64,000 nt of DNA, taken from NCBI RefSeq assembly GCF_900114215.1, contig NZ_FOSG01000010.1, positions 172,476-236,475 of the forward strand, given 5' to 3'. The notes beneath the pieces were generated by a model. That model did not search any database, was not told the origin of the DNA, and saw nothing but the letters and a program-made list of their open reading frames with translations. The stretch comes from Streptomyces mangrovi (GTDB lineage: Bacteria; Actinomycetota; Actinomycetes; Streptomycetales; Streptomycetaceae). Numbering within the stretch: the first letter of the stretch is position 1; each line of letters starts with the position of its first letter. Both the position numbers and the translations under genes were made by a program. This document shows, piece after piece, positions 54,263-61,560 of this stretch.

Positions 54263-55430
54263 GTCCACCACCGCCGCGACCACCGGGTCCGCCGGGACGG
54301 CCAAGGCGTCCGGGGCGTCCGGGGCCGGATCCGCCACCGGACGAGGCCGCCGGGCACGCGCCCGAGTCCGGCCGCCGCGCCGCGCCGCCGCGTACACGGT
54401 GGCCGCGGCGGCCGCGGGCGGCCTGCTGCTGCTCGCCCTGCCCTTCTACCTCGACCGCTTCTGGCTCCAGGCCGGGCTGCTGGCCATGGCCGCCGCCATC
54501 GGCGCGATCGGGCTGAACCTGCTGACCGGCGCCACCGGCCAGCTCTCCCTGGGCCACTCCTTCTTCCTCGCCGTCGGCGCGTACGGCTACTGCGTACTGG
54601 CCGGCGACACCGGCGGGGAGCTGACCGGTCTGGGTCTGCCCGGCTGGCTGGCGGTCACCGGCGCGGTGGCCCTGGCCGGTGCGGCGGGCGGGCTGTTCAG
54701 CCCGATCGCCGGACGGCTGCGGGGAGCCTACCTGGGCATCGCCACCCTGGCCCTGGTCTTCATCGGCCAGCATGTGCTGCTCAACGCACACGATCTGACC
54801 GGCGGTTACAACGGCCGCCCGGTCCCGCCGCTGTCGCTGCTGGGCATCACCTTCGACGACACCGAGACCGTGGTCGCCGCCGTGCCGTTCCAGTCGATGG
54901 AGAAGCTCTGGTACGCCGGGCTGGTCCTGCTGGCGGTGTGCGCCTTCTTCGCGCACGGCGTGCTGCGCGACCGTCCGGGCCGGGCGCTGAACGCCATCCG
55001 CGACCACCGGATCGCGGCCGGGGTGATGGGCGTGCCGGTGGCCCGCCAGCGGGCGGGGGTGTTCGTCCTGTCCTCGATGTACGCGGGTCTGGCCGGGGTG
55101 CTGCTGGCGCTGGTCTTCCAGCAGACCGTGCCCGAGTACTTCGGCATCGTCCTGGCCCTGGAGTACCTGGCCATGATCGTCATCGGCGGTCTGGGCTCGG
55201 TCTCCGGAGCCGTCACGGGGGCCGTGTTCGTCACCCTGCTGCCCCAGATCCTCACCCGCTACAGCGAGGCACTGCCCCTGGTCTCCGCCCCCGGAACGGG
55301 CGGGGTCGCACCGGGCGAGATGTCCCGCTACCTGTACGGCGCCGCGATCGTGGCGATCGTGCTGTTCCTGCCGGGCGGCCTGGTGCGGCTCGCCGCCCGC
55401 CGCGGTCACACCAAGAAAGACGAGGCATGA
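54255..55430 (+). CDS. livM: Branched-chain amino-acid ABC transporter permease LivM
   Basis: A 391-residue permease. After a 45-residue Thr/Ala/Arg-rich start come about nine helices with LivM landmarks: GLNLLTGATGQLSLGHSFF near residue 87, GRALNAIRDHRIAAGVMGV near 241 and VIGGLGSVSGAVTGAVF near 310. GTG 54255 overlaps the end of livH by 8 bases and has GGGAG upstream. Confidence 0.95.
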   Translation: MSESTTAATTGSAGTAKASGASGAGSATGRGRRARARVRPPRRAAAYTVAAAAAGGLLLLALPFYLDRFWLQAGLLAMAAAIGAIGLNLLTGATGQLSLGHSFFLAVGAYGYCVLAGDTGGELTGLGLPGWLAVTGAVALAGAAGGLFSPIAGRLRGAYLGIATLALVFIGQHVLLNAHDLTGGYNGRPVPPLSLLGITFDDTETVVAAVPFQSMEKLWYAGLVLLAVCAFFAHGVLRDRPGRALNAIRDHRIAAGVMGVPVARQRAGVFVLSSMYAGLAGVLLALVFQQTVPEYFGIVLALEYLAMIVIGGLGSVSGAVTGAVFVTLLPQILTRYSEALPLVSAPGTGGVAPGEMSRYLYGAAIVAIVLFLPGGLVRLAARRGHTKKDEA

Positions 55431-56710
55431 AGACTGTGAAGACGCAGAAGAAGCACACGGCGCGCGCCGCCGCGGTGGTCGCCGCGACCGCCCTCGCCCT
55501 CATCGCCACCGGGTGCAGCTCCAAGGCGGGCGGCGGCGACTCCGGCGGCACCGGCGCCGACGGCGTGCGGACCGACAAGGGCGTGACGGACGACACCATC
55601 CGGATCGGCGCCCTCACCGACATGACCGGTGTCTACGCCTCCCTGGGCAAGAGCGTCACCCAGGCCCAGCAGCTCTACATCGACAAGATCAACGACGACG
55701 GCGGGATCTGCGGGCGGAAACTGGAGCTGACCGTCCGCGACCACGGCTACGACGCGGGCAAGGCCATCCCCGCCTACACCGAGCTGCAGCCCAAGGTGGT
55801 GGGCTTCGTGCAGTTCCTCGGCTCGCCGTTCGTCAGCGCGGTCAAGGAGCGCATCGACGCTCAGCACAAGGTGCTGGTGCTGCCGCAGGCCTGGTCCGCC
55901 GACCTGCTGGGCAGCGAGTACATCCGGGTCATCGGAGCCACCTACGACGTGGAGACGGTCAACGCGATCGACTTCCTGCTGAAGGAGGGGAAGATAGCCG
56001 AGGGCGACAAGATCGGCCACGTCTACTTCGAGGGCGACTACGGCGAGAACGCCCTGAAGGGCGCTCAGTACGCGGCCGAGAAGGCCGGGCTGACCCTGGT
56101 GGAGCAGAAGATCAAGCCGACCGACGAGGACATGTCCGCCCAGGTGGCGGCGTTCAGGAAGGCCGGTGTGAAGGCCATCGTGATCAGCGCCGGGCCGCGC
56201 CAGGCCGCCTCCCTGGTCGGTGTGTCGGCGGCCGGCGGCCTGAACGTGCCGATCATCGGCAACAACTCGGCGTTCGCGCCGCAGCTGCTGAAGACCCAGG
56301 CCGGCCCGGTCCTGCAGAAGGACTACTACGTGGCCGCCTCGACCCTGCCCATCGGATCCGAGGAGCCGGAGCCGGCCAGGCTGGCCCGGGAGTACGCCAA
56401 GGCCTACCCCGACGACATCCTCGACAACGGCGTGGCCGCGGGCTGGAGCGCCGCCTCCGTCTTCGGCGCGGCGCTGAAGCAGGCGTGCGACGACAAGGAC
56501 CTCACCCGGGAGGGCGTGGTCAAGGCGCTGACGTCCATGGAGGACCACGACGGGGGCTTCGGCATCCGGCACGACTTCACCGACCCGAACCTGCCCTCGA
56601 CGCGGGAGACCTTCATCCTCAAGCCGGACGGGAAGACCAAGGGCGGGCTGAAGGTGCATCGCGAGGCGGGGACCTCCGAGAACGCGCAGGCGTTCTCCTT
56701 CGAGGAGTGA
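55427..56710 (+). CDS. Branched-chain amino-acid ABC transporter substrate-binding lipoprotein (LivK-like)
   Basis: A 427-residue lipoprotein of the type I Leu/Ile/Val-binding family. A Lys-rich start, hydrophobic segment and the lipobox IATGC give a lipid anchor. IRIGALTDMTGVYASLGKS and GYDAGKAIPAYTELQPKVVGF are typical of the ligand domain. The ATG overlaps the livM stop. Substrates may be branched-chain amino acids, but this family also includes amide- and urea-binding proteins, so specificity is unproven. A 14-bp hairpin and a 48-bp palindrome follow. Confidence 0.93.
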   Translation: MKTVKTQKKHTARAAAVVAATALALIATGCSSKAGGGDSGGTGADGVRTDKGVTDDTIRIGALTDMTGVYASLGKSVTQAQQLYIDKINDDGGICGRKLELTVRDHGYDAGKAIPAYTELQPKVVGFVQFLGSPFVSAVKERIDAQHKVLVLPQAWSADLLGSEYIRVIGATYDVETVNAIDFLLKEGKIAEGDKIGHVYFEGDYGENALKGAQYAAEKAGLTLVEQKIKPTDEDMSAQVAAFRKAGVKAIVISAGPRQAASLVGVSAAGGLNVPIIGNNSAFAPQLLKTQAGPVLQKDYYVAASTLPIGSEEPEPARLAREYAKAYPDDILDNGVAAGWSAASVFGAALKQACDDKDLTREGVVKALTSMEDHDGGFGIRHDFTDPNLPSTRETFILKPDGKTKGGLKVHREAGTSENAQAFSFEE

Positions 56711-56762
56711 CCGCGGGTCGGTGACCGCCGGTCGTGACCGTGCGGCGGCCGGGCGATGCGGA

Positions 56763-56797
56763 CGGGGCCCGGGCTCGGAGGACGAGCCCGGGCCCCG
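56763..56797 (+). terminator. Hairpin terminator of the liv operon
   Basis: A 14-bp perfect stem (56763-56776 with 56784-56797) and a GGAGGAC loop, 53 bases after the last liv gene. Confidence 0.82.
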
Positions 56798-56944
56798 CTG
56801 CGTCCGTCGGGCGGGCCCGGGGTCTGTCGCCCACCCCCTCCTCGCCCGGCCTCCTCCTGAAGCCTTCCGGAGCCTCCTGGTGAATCCGCTGGTGTATCCC
56901 GGCGCGGACCGGGAAGACGCGGACCAGGAGGAGAAGGCGGGAAA

Positions 56945-56992
56945 ACCTCGGGCGCCGGACGGATTCCATGGAATCCGTCCGGCGCCCGAGGT
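56945..56992. terminator. 48-bp perfect palindrome, probable terminator of pssA
   Basis: Every base of 56945-56968 pairs with 56992-56969, giving 24-bp arms with no spacer centred on ATTCCATGGAAT. It lies 34 bases past the pssA stop (minus strand). It would form a cruciform or a long RNA hairpin. Confidence 0.75.
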
Positions 56993-57025
56993 GCGAACCG
57001 GCCGCCGGTCGGCGGACAGGGCCGG

Positions 57026-57883
57026 CTAGGGCTGGGCCGCCGCCCGCGCCTCACGGCGGTTGTCGCGGAAGGTGTTGACCCGGCGCGCGGTGGCGAACAG
57101 CGGGATCACCGCGCCCAGCACCAGCTGCAGCGCGCAGCCGGTCTGCAGCAGCAGCTCACCGCCGGGGGCGTCGAAGGCCCAGGCCGTCAGCAGACCCATG
57201 CTCAGCACGATCCAGCCGAGCATCGCCACGGCCAGCAGCCCGCGCGGCTTGGGGTACTCCACCCGGCTCACCATCAGCCAGGCCACCCCGACGATGGCCA
57301 GCAGCGTCGGGACGAACGGCAGCTCCAGCAGCACGATCGAGACGACCGTCAGCGCCCCGAAGGGGCTGGGCATGCCCTGGAACACCCCGTTGGGCAGGGT
57401 GACGCAGGAGAACCGGGCGAGCCGCAGCACCACCGCCAGCAGCACCACGATCCCGGCGAGCGCCGAGACCCCCTGGTGCGCGTCGTTGGCCACCATCCCC
57501 CAGACCAGCACGAAGTACGCGGGCGCCAGCCCGAAGCTGATCAGGTCGGAGAGGTTGTCCAGCTCCGCGCCCATCGCCGAGCTGCGCAGCTTGCGGGCCA
57601 CGAGCCCGTCGAAGAGGTCGAAGACCGAGGCCAGCAGCATCAGCATCACGGCGGTCGCGGCGCTGTGCCGGGCCATGCCGCCGTCGCCGTTGCCCGTCAG
57701 ATGGGGGATCAGGACGCCGGTGGTGGTGAAGTACACCGCCAGGAAGCCACAGGTGGCGTTGCCCAGGGTGAGCGCGTCGGCTATCGACAGCCGCATGGAC
57801 AGCGGCATGTCGCCCATCTCGTCGCCGTCGTCCTCCGGGCCGGCCTCGGGGACCCACTGGGTCTTGGGGTCAATCACGGTCAA
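57026..57883 (-). CDS. pssA: CDP-diacylglycerol-serine O-phosphatidyltransferase
   Basis: A 285-residue integral membrane enzyme making phosphatidylserine. The CDP-alcohol phosphotransferase motif DGLVARKLRSSAMGAELDNLSD-like segment is exact in spacing (D-G-x2-A-R-x8-G-x3-D-x3-D) near residues 92-113. About eight helices are seen. TTG 57883 has GGGTGA about 8 nt upstream; GTG 57877 is possible. Either way the start lies inside the end of psd, so the two enzymes of phosphatidylethanolamine synthesis are translationally coupled. Confidence 0.94.
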   Translation of the reverse strand: MTVIDPKTQWVPEAGPEDDGDEMGDMPLSMRLSIADALTLGNATCGFLAVYFTTTGVLIPHLTGNGDGGMARHSAATAVMLMLLASVFDLFDGLVARKLRSSAMGAELDNLSDLISFGLAPAYFVLVWGMVANDAHQGVSALAGIVVLLAVVLRLARFSCVTLPNGVFQGMPSPFGALTVVSIVLLELPFVPTLLAIVGVAWLMVSRVEYPKPRGLLAVAMLGWIVLSMGLLTAWAFDAPGGELLLQTGCALQLVLGAVIPLFATARRVNTFRDNRREARAAAQP

Positions 57884-58517
57884 GGCGAGTCACCCCCGCG
57901 GTCGTGGGCTGGCCGACCTCGACGTCGACCTCGACGCCCTCCGGGAGGTAGAGGTCGACACGGGACCCGAAGCGGATCAGGCCGATCCGCTCACCCTGCT
58001 CGACCTTGGCGCCCTGCTCGATGTACGGAACGATCCGCCGGGCCACGGCGCCGGCGATCTGGACCATCTCGATGTCGCCCAGCTCGGTGTCGAAGTGCCA
58101 GACGACCCGCTCGTTGTTCTCGCTCTCCTTGTTGAACGCCGGAACGAAGCCGCCGGGCACATGCTCGACGGACGTCACCGTGCCCGCCAGCGGGGCGCGG
58201 TTGACGTGGACGTTCAGCGGGCTCATGAAGATCGCGACGCGGGTGCGCCCGTCCTTCCACGGCATGATGCTCTGCACCACGCCGTCGGCCGGGGAGATGA
58301 CACGGCCCTGGGCGATCTCTCGCTCGGGGTCGCGGAAGAACCACAGCATGCCCGCCGCCAGGGCGGTGGCGGGCACTGCCGCTACCGCCGCACCTCTCGA
58401 GCGCCTGGCGCGGGCCAGACTGAGGGCGGCGGTGGCGACGGTCGGGAGGAGCCACGGCGACGCTCCGCGCGCGAGACGGACGCGGCCGCGTTGTGCAGAG
58501 GATGGGCTGTGGGGCAT
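57870..58517 (-). CDS. psd: Phosphatidylserine decarboxylase (small proenzyme type)
   Basis: A 215-residue pyruvoyl enzyme converting phosphatidylserine to phosphatidylethanolamine. WFFRDPERE near residue 65, SPLNVHVNR near residue 104 and the self-cleavage Gly-Ser in RFGSRVDLYLP near residue 183 are present; Ser becomes the pyruvoyl group. An N-terminal membrane helix pair is likely at 25-62. Its 215 residues fit the compact actinobacterial/archaetidylserine form rather than the 320-residue E. coli one. ATG 58517 has GAAGGTC upstream. Confidence 0.94.
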   Translation of the reverse strand: MPHSPSSAQRGRVRLARGASPWLLPTVATAALSLARARRSRGAAVAAVPATALAAGMLWFFRDPEREIAQGRVISPADGVVQSIMPWKDGRTRVAIFMSPLNVHVNRAPLAGTVTSVEHVPGGFVPAFNKESENNERVVWHFDTELGDIEMVQIAGAVARRIVPYIEQGAKVEQGERIGLIRFGSRVDLYLPEGVEVDVEVGQPTTAGVTRLDRD

Positions 58518-58650
58518 GGATGACCTTCGTAGCGGAGGGTGCCGCGTAAACACGGGGGACGGCGGCTTTCCCGGGATGCTATCGGTTACCGGTGGCAACT
58601 GGGCAAGCCAGAGCACCTGTCGGGACCGCGGGCTCCCCGGAAGGCCTTGG

Positions 58651-58688
58651 TTCGGGGTGTCGTCCCTCTGGAGGGAAAACACCCCGAA
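58651..58688. terminator. Terminator of the ethylmalonyl-CoA operon
   Basis: A 10-bp outer stem (58651-58660 with 58679-58688) and a 6-bp inner stem (5863-68 with 71-76 of the same kilobase) form one long hairpin 9 bases after the acyl-CoA dehydrogenase stop. It separates this operon from psd-pssA on the same strand. Confidence 0.78.
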
Positions 58689-58697
58689 TAAGGCATT

Positions 58698-59903
58698 CTA
58701 CCCCTGGATCTTGTACTCCTCCAGGAGTCGGCGTCCCACGATCATCTTCTGGATCTCGGCGGTGCCCTCGCCGATCAGGAGCATCGGGGCCTCACGGTAC
58801 AGCCGTTCGATCTCGTACTCCTTGGAGAAACCGTAACCGCCGTGGATGCGGAACGCGTCCTCCACGACCTCCTTGCAGTACTCCGAGGCGAGGTATTTGG
58901 CCATCCCCGCCTCCAGGTCGTTGCGCTGCCCGGAGTCCTTCTTCCGTGCGGCGCCGACCATCAGGGCGTGTGCGGCCTCCACCTTGGTGGCCATTTCGGC
59001 CAACTTGAACTGAATTGCCTGGTGCTGGGCGATCGGCTTGCCGAAGGTGTGCCGCTGCTGGGCGTAGGAGACGCCCAGCTCGAAGGCGCGCTGGGCGACC
59101 CCGCAGCCGCGCGCGGCCACGTTGACCCGGCCGACCTCGACGCCGTCCATCATCTGGTAGAAGCCGCGGCCGGTCGCGCCCCCCAGGACCCGGTTGGCCG
59201 GGACGCGCAGGCCGTCCAGGATCAGCTCGGTGGTGTCGACGCCCTTGTAGCCCATCTTGTCGATCTTGCCGGGGATCGTCAGCCCCGGCTTGACCTCGCC
59301 GAATCCCGGCTCCTTCTCGACCAGGAAGGTGGTCATCGACCTGTGCGGGGCGGTGCCGTCGGGGTGGCCCTCGTCGGTGCGGCACAGCACCGCCACCAGC
59401 GAGGAGGTGCCGCCGTTGGTCAGCCACATCTTCTGGCCGGTCAGGACGTACTCGTCGCCGTCGCGCACACCCTTGGTGGTGATGGCCGACACGTCCGAGC
59501 CCAGGCCCGGCTCGGACATCGAGAAGGCGCCGCGGACCTCGCCGGCCGCCATCCTCGGCAGGAAGTACTCCTTCTGCTCGTCGGTGCCGTGCTGCTTGAG
59601 CATGTACGCGACGATGAAGTGGGTGTTGATGATGCCGGACACGCTCATCCAGCCGCGGGCGATCTCCTCCACGCACAGGGCGTAGGTGAGCAGCGACTCA
59701 CCGAGACCGCCGTACTCCTCCGGGATCATCAGACCGAAGATCCCCAGCTCCTTGAGGCCCTCCACGATCTGCGTCGGGTACTCGTCCCGGTGCTCCAGGT
59801 CGGTGGCGACCGGGATGATCTCCTTGTCGACGAAGTCGCGGACGGTGGAGACGATCTCCCGCTGGATGTCCGTCAGGCCCTCGGTCTGCGCCAGGCGCCC
59901 CAT
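58698..59903 (-). CDS. Acyl-CoA dehydrogenase, candidate methylsuccinyl-CoA dehydrogenase
   Basis: A 401-residue FAD enzyme. GAFSMSEPGLGSD near residue 131 and MWLTNG near residue 163 bind FAD and substrate; the catalytic base Glu is in LIGEGTAEIQK near residue 382. It follows the ethylmalonyl-CoA pathway genes on the same strand with a 1-base gap after the hydratase gene, so oxidation of methylsuccinyl-CoA to mesaconyl-CoA is the expected role (inference). It is shorter than the roughly 550-residue Mcd of Rhodobacter, resembling ordinary acyl-CoA dehydrogenases. ATG 59903 follows AGGGAGG; the longer frame starts inside the hydratase gene and is rejected. Confidence 0.92.
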   Translation of the reverse strand: MGRLAQTEGLTDIQREIVSTVRDFVDKEIIPVATDLEHRDEYPTQIVEGLKELGIFGLMIPEEYGGLGESLLTYALCVEEIARGWMSVSGIINTHFIVAYMLKQHGTDEQKEYFLPRMAAGEVRGAFSMSEPGLGSDVSAITTKGVRDGDEYVLTGQKMWLTNGGTSSLVAVLCRTDEGHPDGTAPHRSMTTFLVEKEPGFGEVKPGLTIPGKIDKMGYKGVDTTELILDGLRVPANRVLGGATGRGFYQMMDGVEVGRVNVAARGCGVAQRAFELGVSYAQQRHTFGKPIAQHQAIQFKLAEMATKVEAAHALMVGAARKKDSGQRNDLEAGMAKYLASEYCKEVVEDAFRIHGGYGFSKEYEIERLYREAPMLLIGEGTAEIQKMIVGRRLLEEYKIQG

Positions 59904-59904
59904 G

Positions 59905-60438
59905 TCACTTGCCTCCCTTTCCGGAGTCCCGCCCGTCCGTGCGCAGCTCGGGGCGGCCGGGCTGCTCACCTCCGCGCGCCTCGATGTACTCGGCGGTGGG
60001 CACCATCACCTTGCGGCGGAAGACGCACACCAGGGTGCCGTCCTGCTTGTAGCCCTTGGTCTCGACGTGGACGATGCCGCGGTCGGACTTCGAGCGCGAC
60101 GGCGTCTTGTCCAGGACGGTGGTCTCGCCGTAGACGGTGTCGCCGTGGAAGGTCGGCGCCACGTGCCGCAGCGACTCGATCTCCAGGTTGGCGATCGCCT
60201 TGCCGGAGACGTCCGGCACGGACATGCCCAGCAGCAGCGAGTAGATGTAGTTGCCGACCACCACGTTCCTGCCGAAGTCCGTCGTCTTCTCGGCGTAGTT
60301 GGTGTCCATGTGGAGCGGGTGGTGGTTCATGGTCAGCAGGCAGAACAGGTGGTCGTCGTACTCCGTGACCGTCTTGCCGGGCCAGTGCCGGTAGACGTCC
60401 CCGACCTCGAACTCCTCGTAGGTGCGGCCGAACTGCAT
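59905..60438 (-). CDS. MaoC-type hydratase, candidate mesaconyl-CoA hydratase
   Basis: A 177-residue hot-dog-fold enoyl-CoA hydratase. The catalytic region DDHLFCLLTMNHHPLHMD near residue 28-45 carries the Asp/His pair, and GNYIYSLLLGMSVPDVSG follows. In context it should hydrate mesaconyl-CoA to beta-methylmalyl-CoA, the substrate of the aldolase upstream in the operon. ATG 60438 has GGAGAG upstream. A large hairpin (60494-60547) stands between it and the aldolase gene. A Gly/Arg/Asp-rich tail ends the protein. Confidence 0.92.
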   Translation of the reverse strand: MQFGRTYEEFEVGDVYRHWPGKTVTEYDDHLFCLLTMNHHPLHMDTNYAEKTTDFGRNVVVGNYIYSLLLGMSVPDVSGKAIANLEIESLRHVAPTFHGDTVYGETTVLDKTPSRSKSDRGIVHVETKGYKQDGTLVCVFRRKVMVPTAEYIEARGGEQPGRPELRTDGRDSGKGGK

Positions 60439-60493
60439 GGTGTGACTCTCCGTGGTGTGGTGGAAGGAGGGGGTACCGGACCGGGCCGCCCCC

Positions 60494-60547
60494 CTCCCCG
60501 CCCCTCCTCCCGCCCCGGGAGGGCGGCGCGGGAGGAGGGGCGGGGAG
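60494..60547 (-). terminator. Large hairpin inside the ethylmalonyl-CoA operon
   Basis: A 20-bp perfect stem (60494-60513 with 60528-60547) and a 14-nt loop, downstream of mcl and before the hydratase gene. All flanking genes point the same way, so it is probably an attenuator, partial terminator or RNA-stability element. There is no T-tract. Confidence 0.72.
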
Positions 60548-60573
60548 CCGGGAGCGGCCCGCGGTGGTGGGGC

Positions 60574-61560
60574 TCAGGCGGCCGGCGGCTCGAACTTCGA
60601 GGTCCGCTCCATGCCGGCGGCCCGGCCCTTGCCCGCGATGACCAGCGCCATCTTGCGGCTGGCCTCGTCGATCATCTCGTCGCCGAGCATCGCCGAGCCC
60701 TTCTTGCCGCCCGCCTCGGAGGTGAAGTACTCGTAGGCGTCCAGGATCAGCTCCGCGTGGTCGTAGTCCTCCTGGGAGGGGGAGAAGACCTCGTTGGCCG
60801 CCTCGACCTGGCCGGGGTGCAGCACCCACTTGCCGTCGAAGCCGAGGGCCGCGGCGCGCTCGGCGACGGCCCGGAAGCCGTCCACGTTCTTGATCTGCAG
60901 GTAGGGGCCGTCGATGGCCTGCAGGTTGTGGGTGCGGGCGGCCATCAGGATCCGCATCAGGATGTAGTGGTAGGCGTCGGCCGGGTAGCCGGGCGGCTGC
61001 TCGCCCACGACCAGGGACTTCATGTTGATGGAGGCCATGAAGTCGGCCGGGCCGAAGATGATGGTCTCCAGCCGGGGCGAGGCGGCGGCGATCTCGTCGA
61101 TGTTCACCAGGCCCTTGGCGTTCTCGATCTGCGCCTCGATGCCGATGCGGCCGACCTCGAAGCCCATCGTGGTCTCGATCTGCGTCAGCAGCATGTCCAG
61201 CGCCCTGACCTGGGCGGCGTCCTGCACCTTCGGCAGCATGATGCAGTCCAGGTTGGGGCCCGCGCCCTCGACGACCGTGATCACGTCGCGGTACGTCCAG
61301 TGGGTGGTCCAGTCGTTGACGCGTACCACCCGGGTCTTGCCCGTCCAGTCGCCCTCGTTGAGGAACTTCACGATGGTGTGCCGGGCCTCGGGCTTGGCCA
61401 GCGGGGCGCAGGCGTCCTCCAGGTCCAGGAAGACCTGGTCGGCGGCGAGTCCCTGGGCCTTCTCCAGGAAGCGGGGGTTGCTGCCCGGGACCGCGAGGCA
61501 GGAGCGGCGGGGACGCAGCCGGTTGACCGGCGTCGCCGGGGCGCTCGGGTGAGACGTCAT
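60574..61560 (-). CDS. HpcH/HpaI-type aldolase, beta-methylmalyl/malyl-CoA lyase (Mcl)
   Basis: A 328-residue CitE-like lyase splitting beta-methylmalyl-CoA to propionyl-CoA and glyoxylate (and malyl-CoA to acetyl-CoA and glyoxylate). RRSCLAVPGSNPRFLEKA at the start, LDLEDACAP (Mg2+ ligand) near residue 46, IEAQIENAKGL near 141 and WVLHPGQVEAANEVF near 244 match the family. ATG 61560 overlaps the mutase stop (ATGA). The glyoxylate can feed malate synthase encoded at 25.7 kb. Confidence 0.93.
   Translation of the reverse strand: MTSHPSAPATPVNRLRPRRSCLAVPGSNPRFLEKAQGLAADQVFLDLEDACAPLAKPEARHTIVKFLNEGDWTGKTRVVRVNDWTTHWTYRDVITVVEGAGPNLDCIMLPKVQDAAQVRALDMLLTQIETTMGFEVGRIGIEAQIENAKGLVNIDEIAAASPRLETIIFGPADFMASINMKSLVVGEQPPGYPADAYHYILMRILMAARTHNLQAIDGPYLQIKNVDGFRAVAERAAALGFDGKWVLHPGQVEAANEVFSPSQEDYDHAELILDAYEYFTSEAGGKKGSAMLGDEMIDEASRKMALVIAGKGRAAGMERTSKFEPPAA

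Larger units (their letters stand above)
56711..57025. other. Intergenic region between the converging liv and psd-pssA operons
   Basis: 315 bases with no accepted gene. It contains a terminator hairpin (56763-56797) and a large perfect palindrome (56945-56992). The intervening 150 bases are ordinary GC-rich sequence. Confidence 0.7.
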
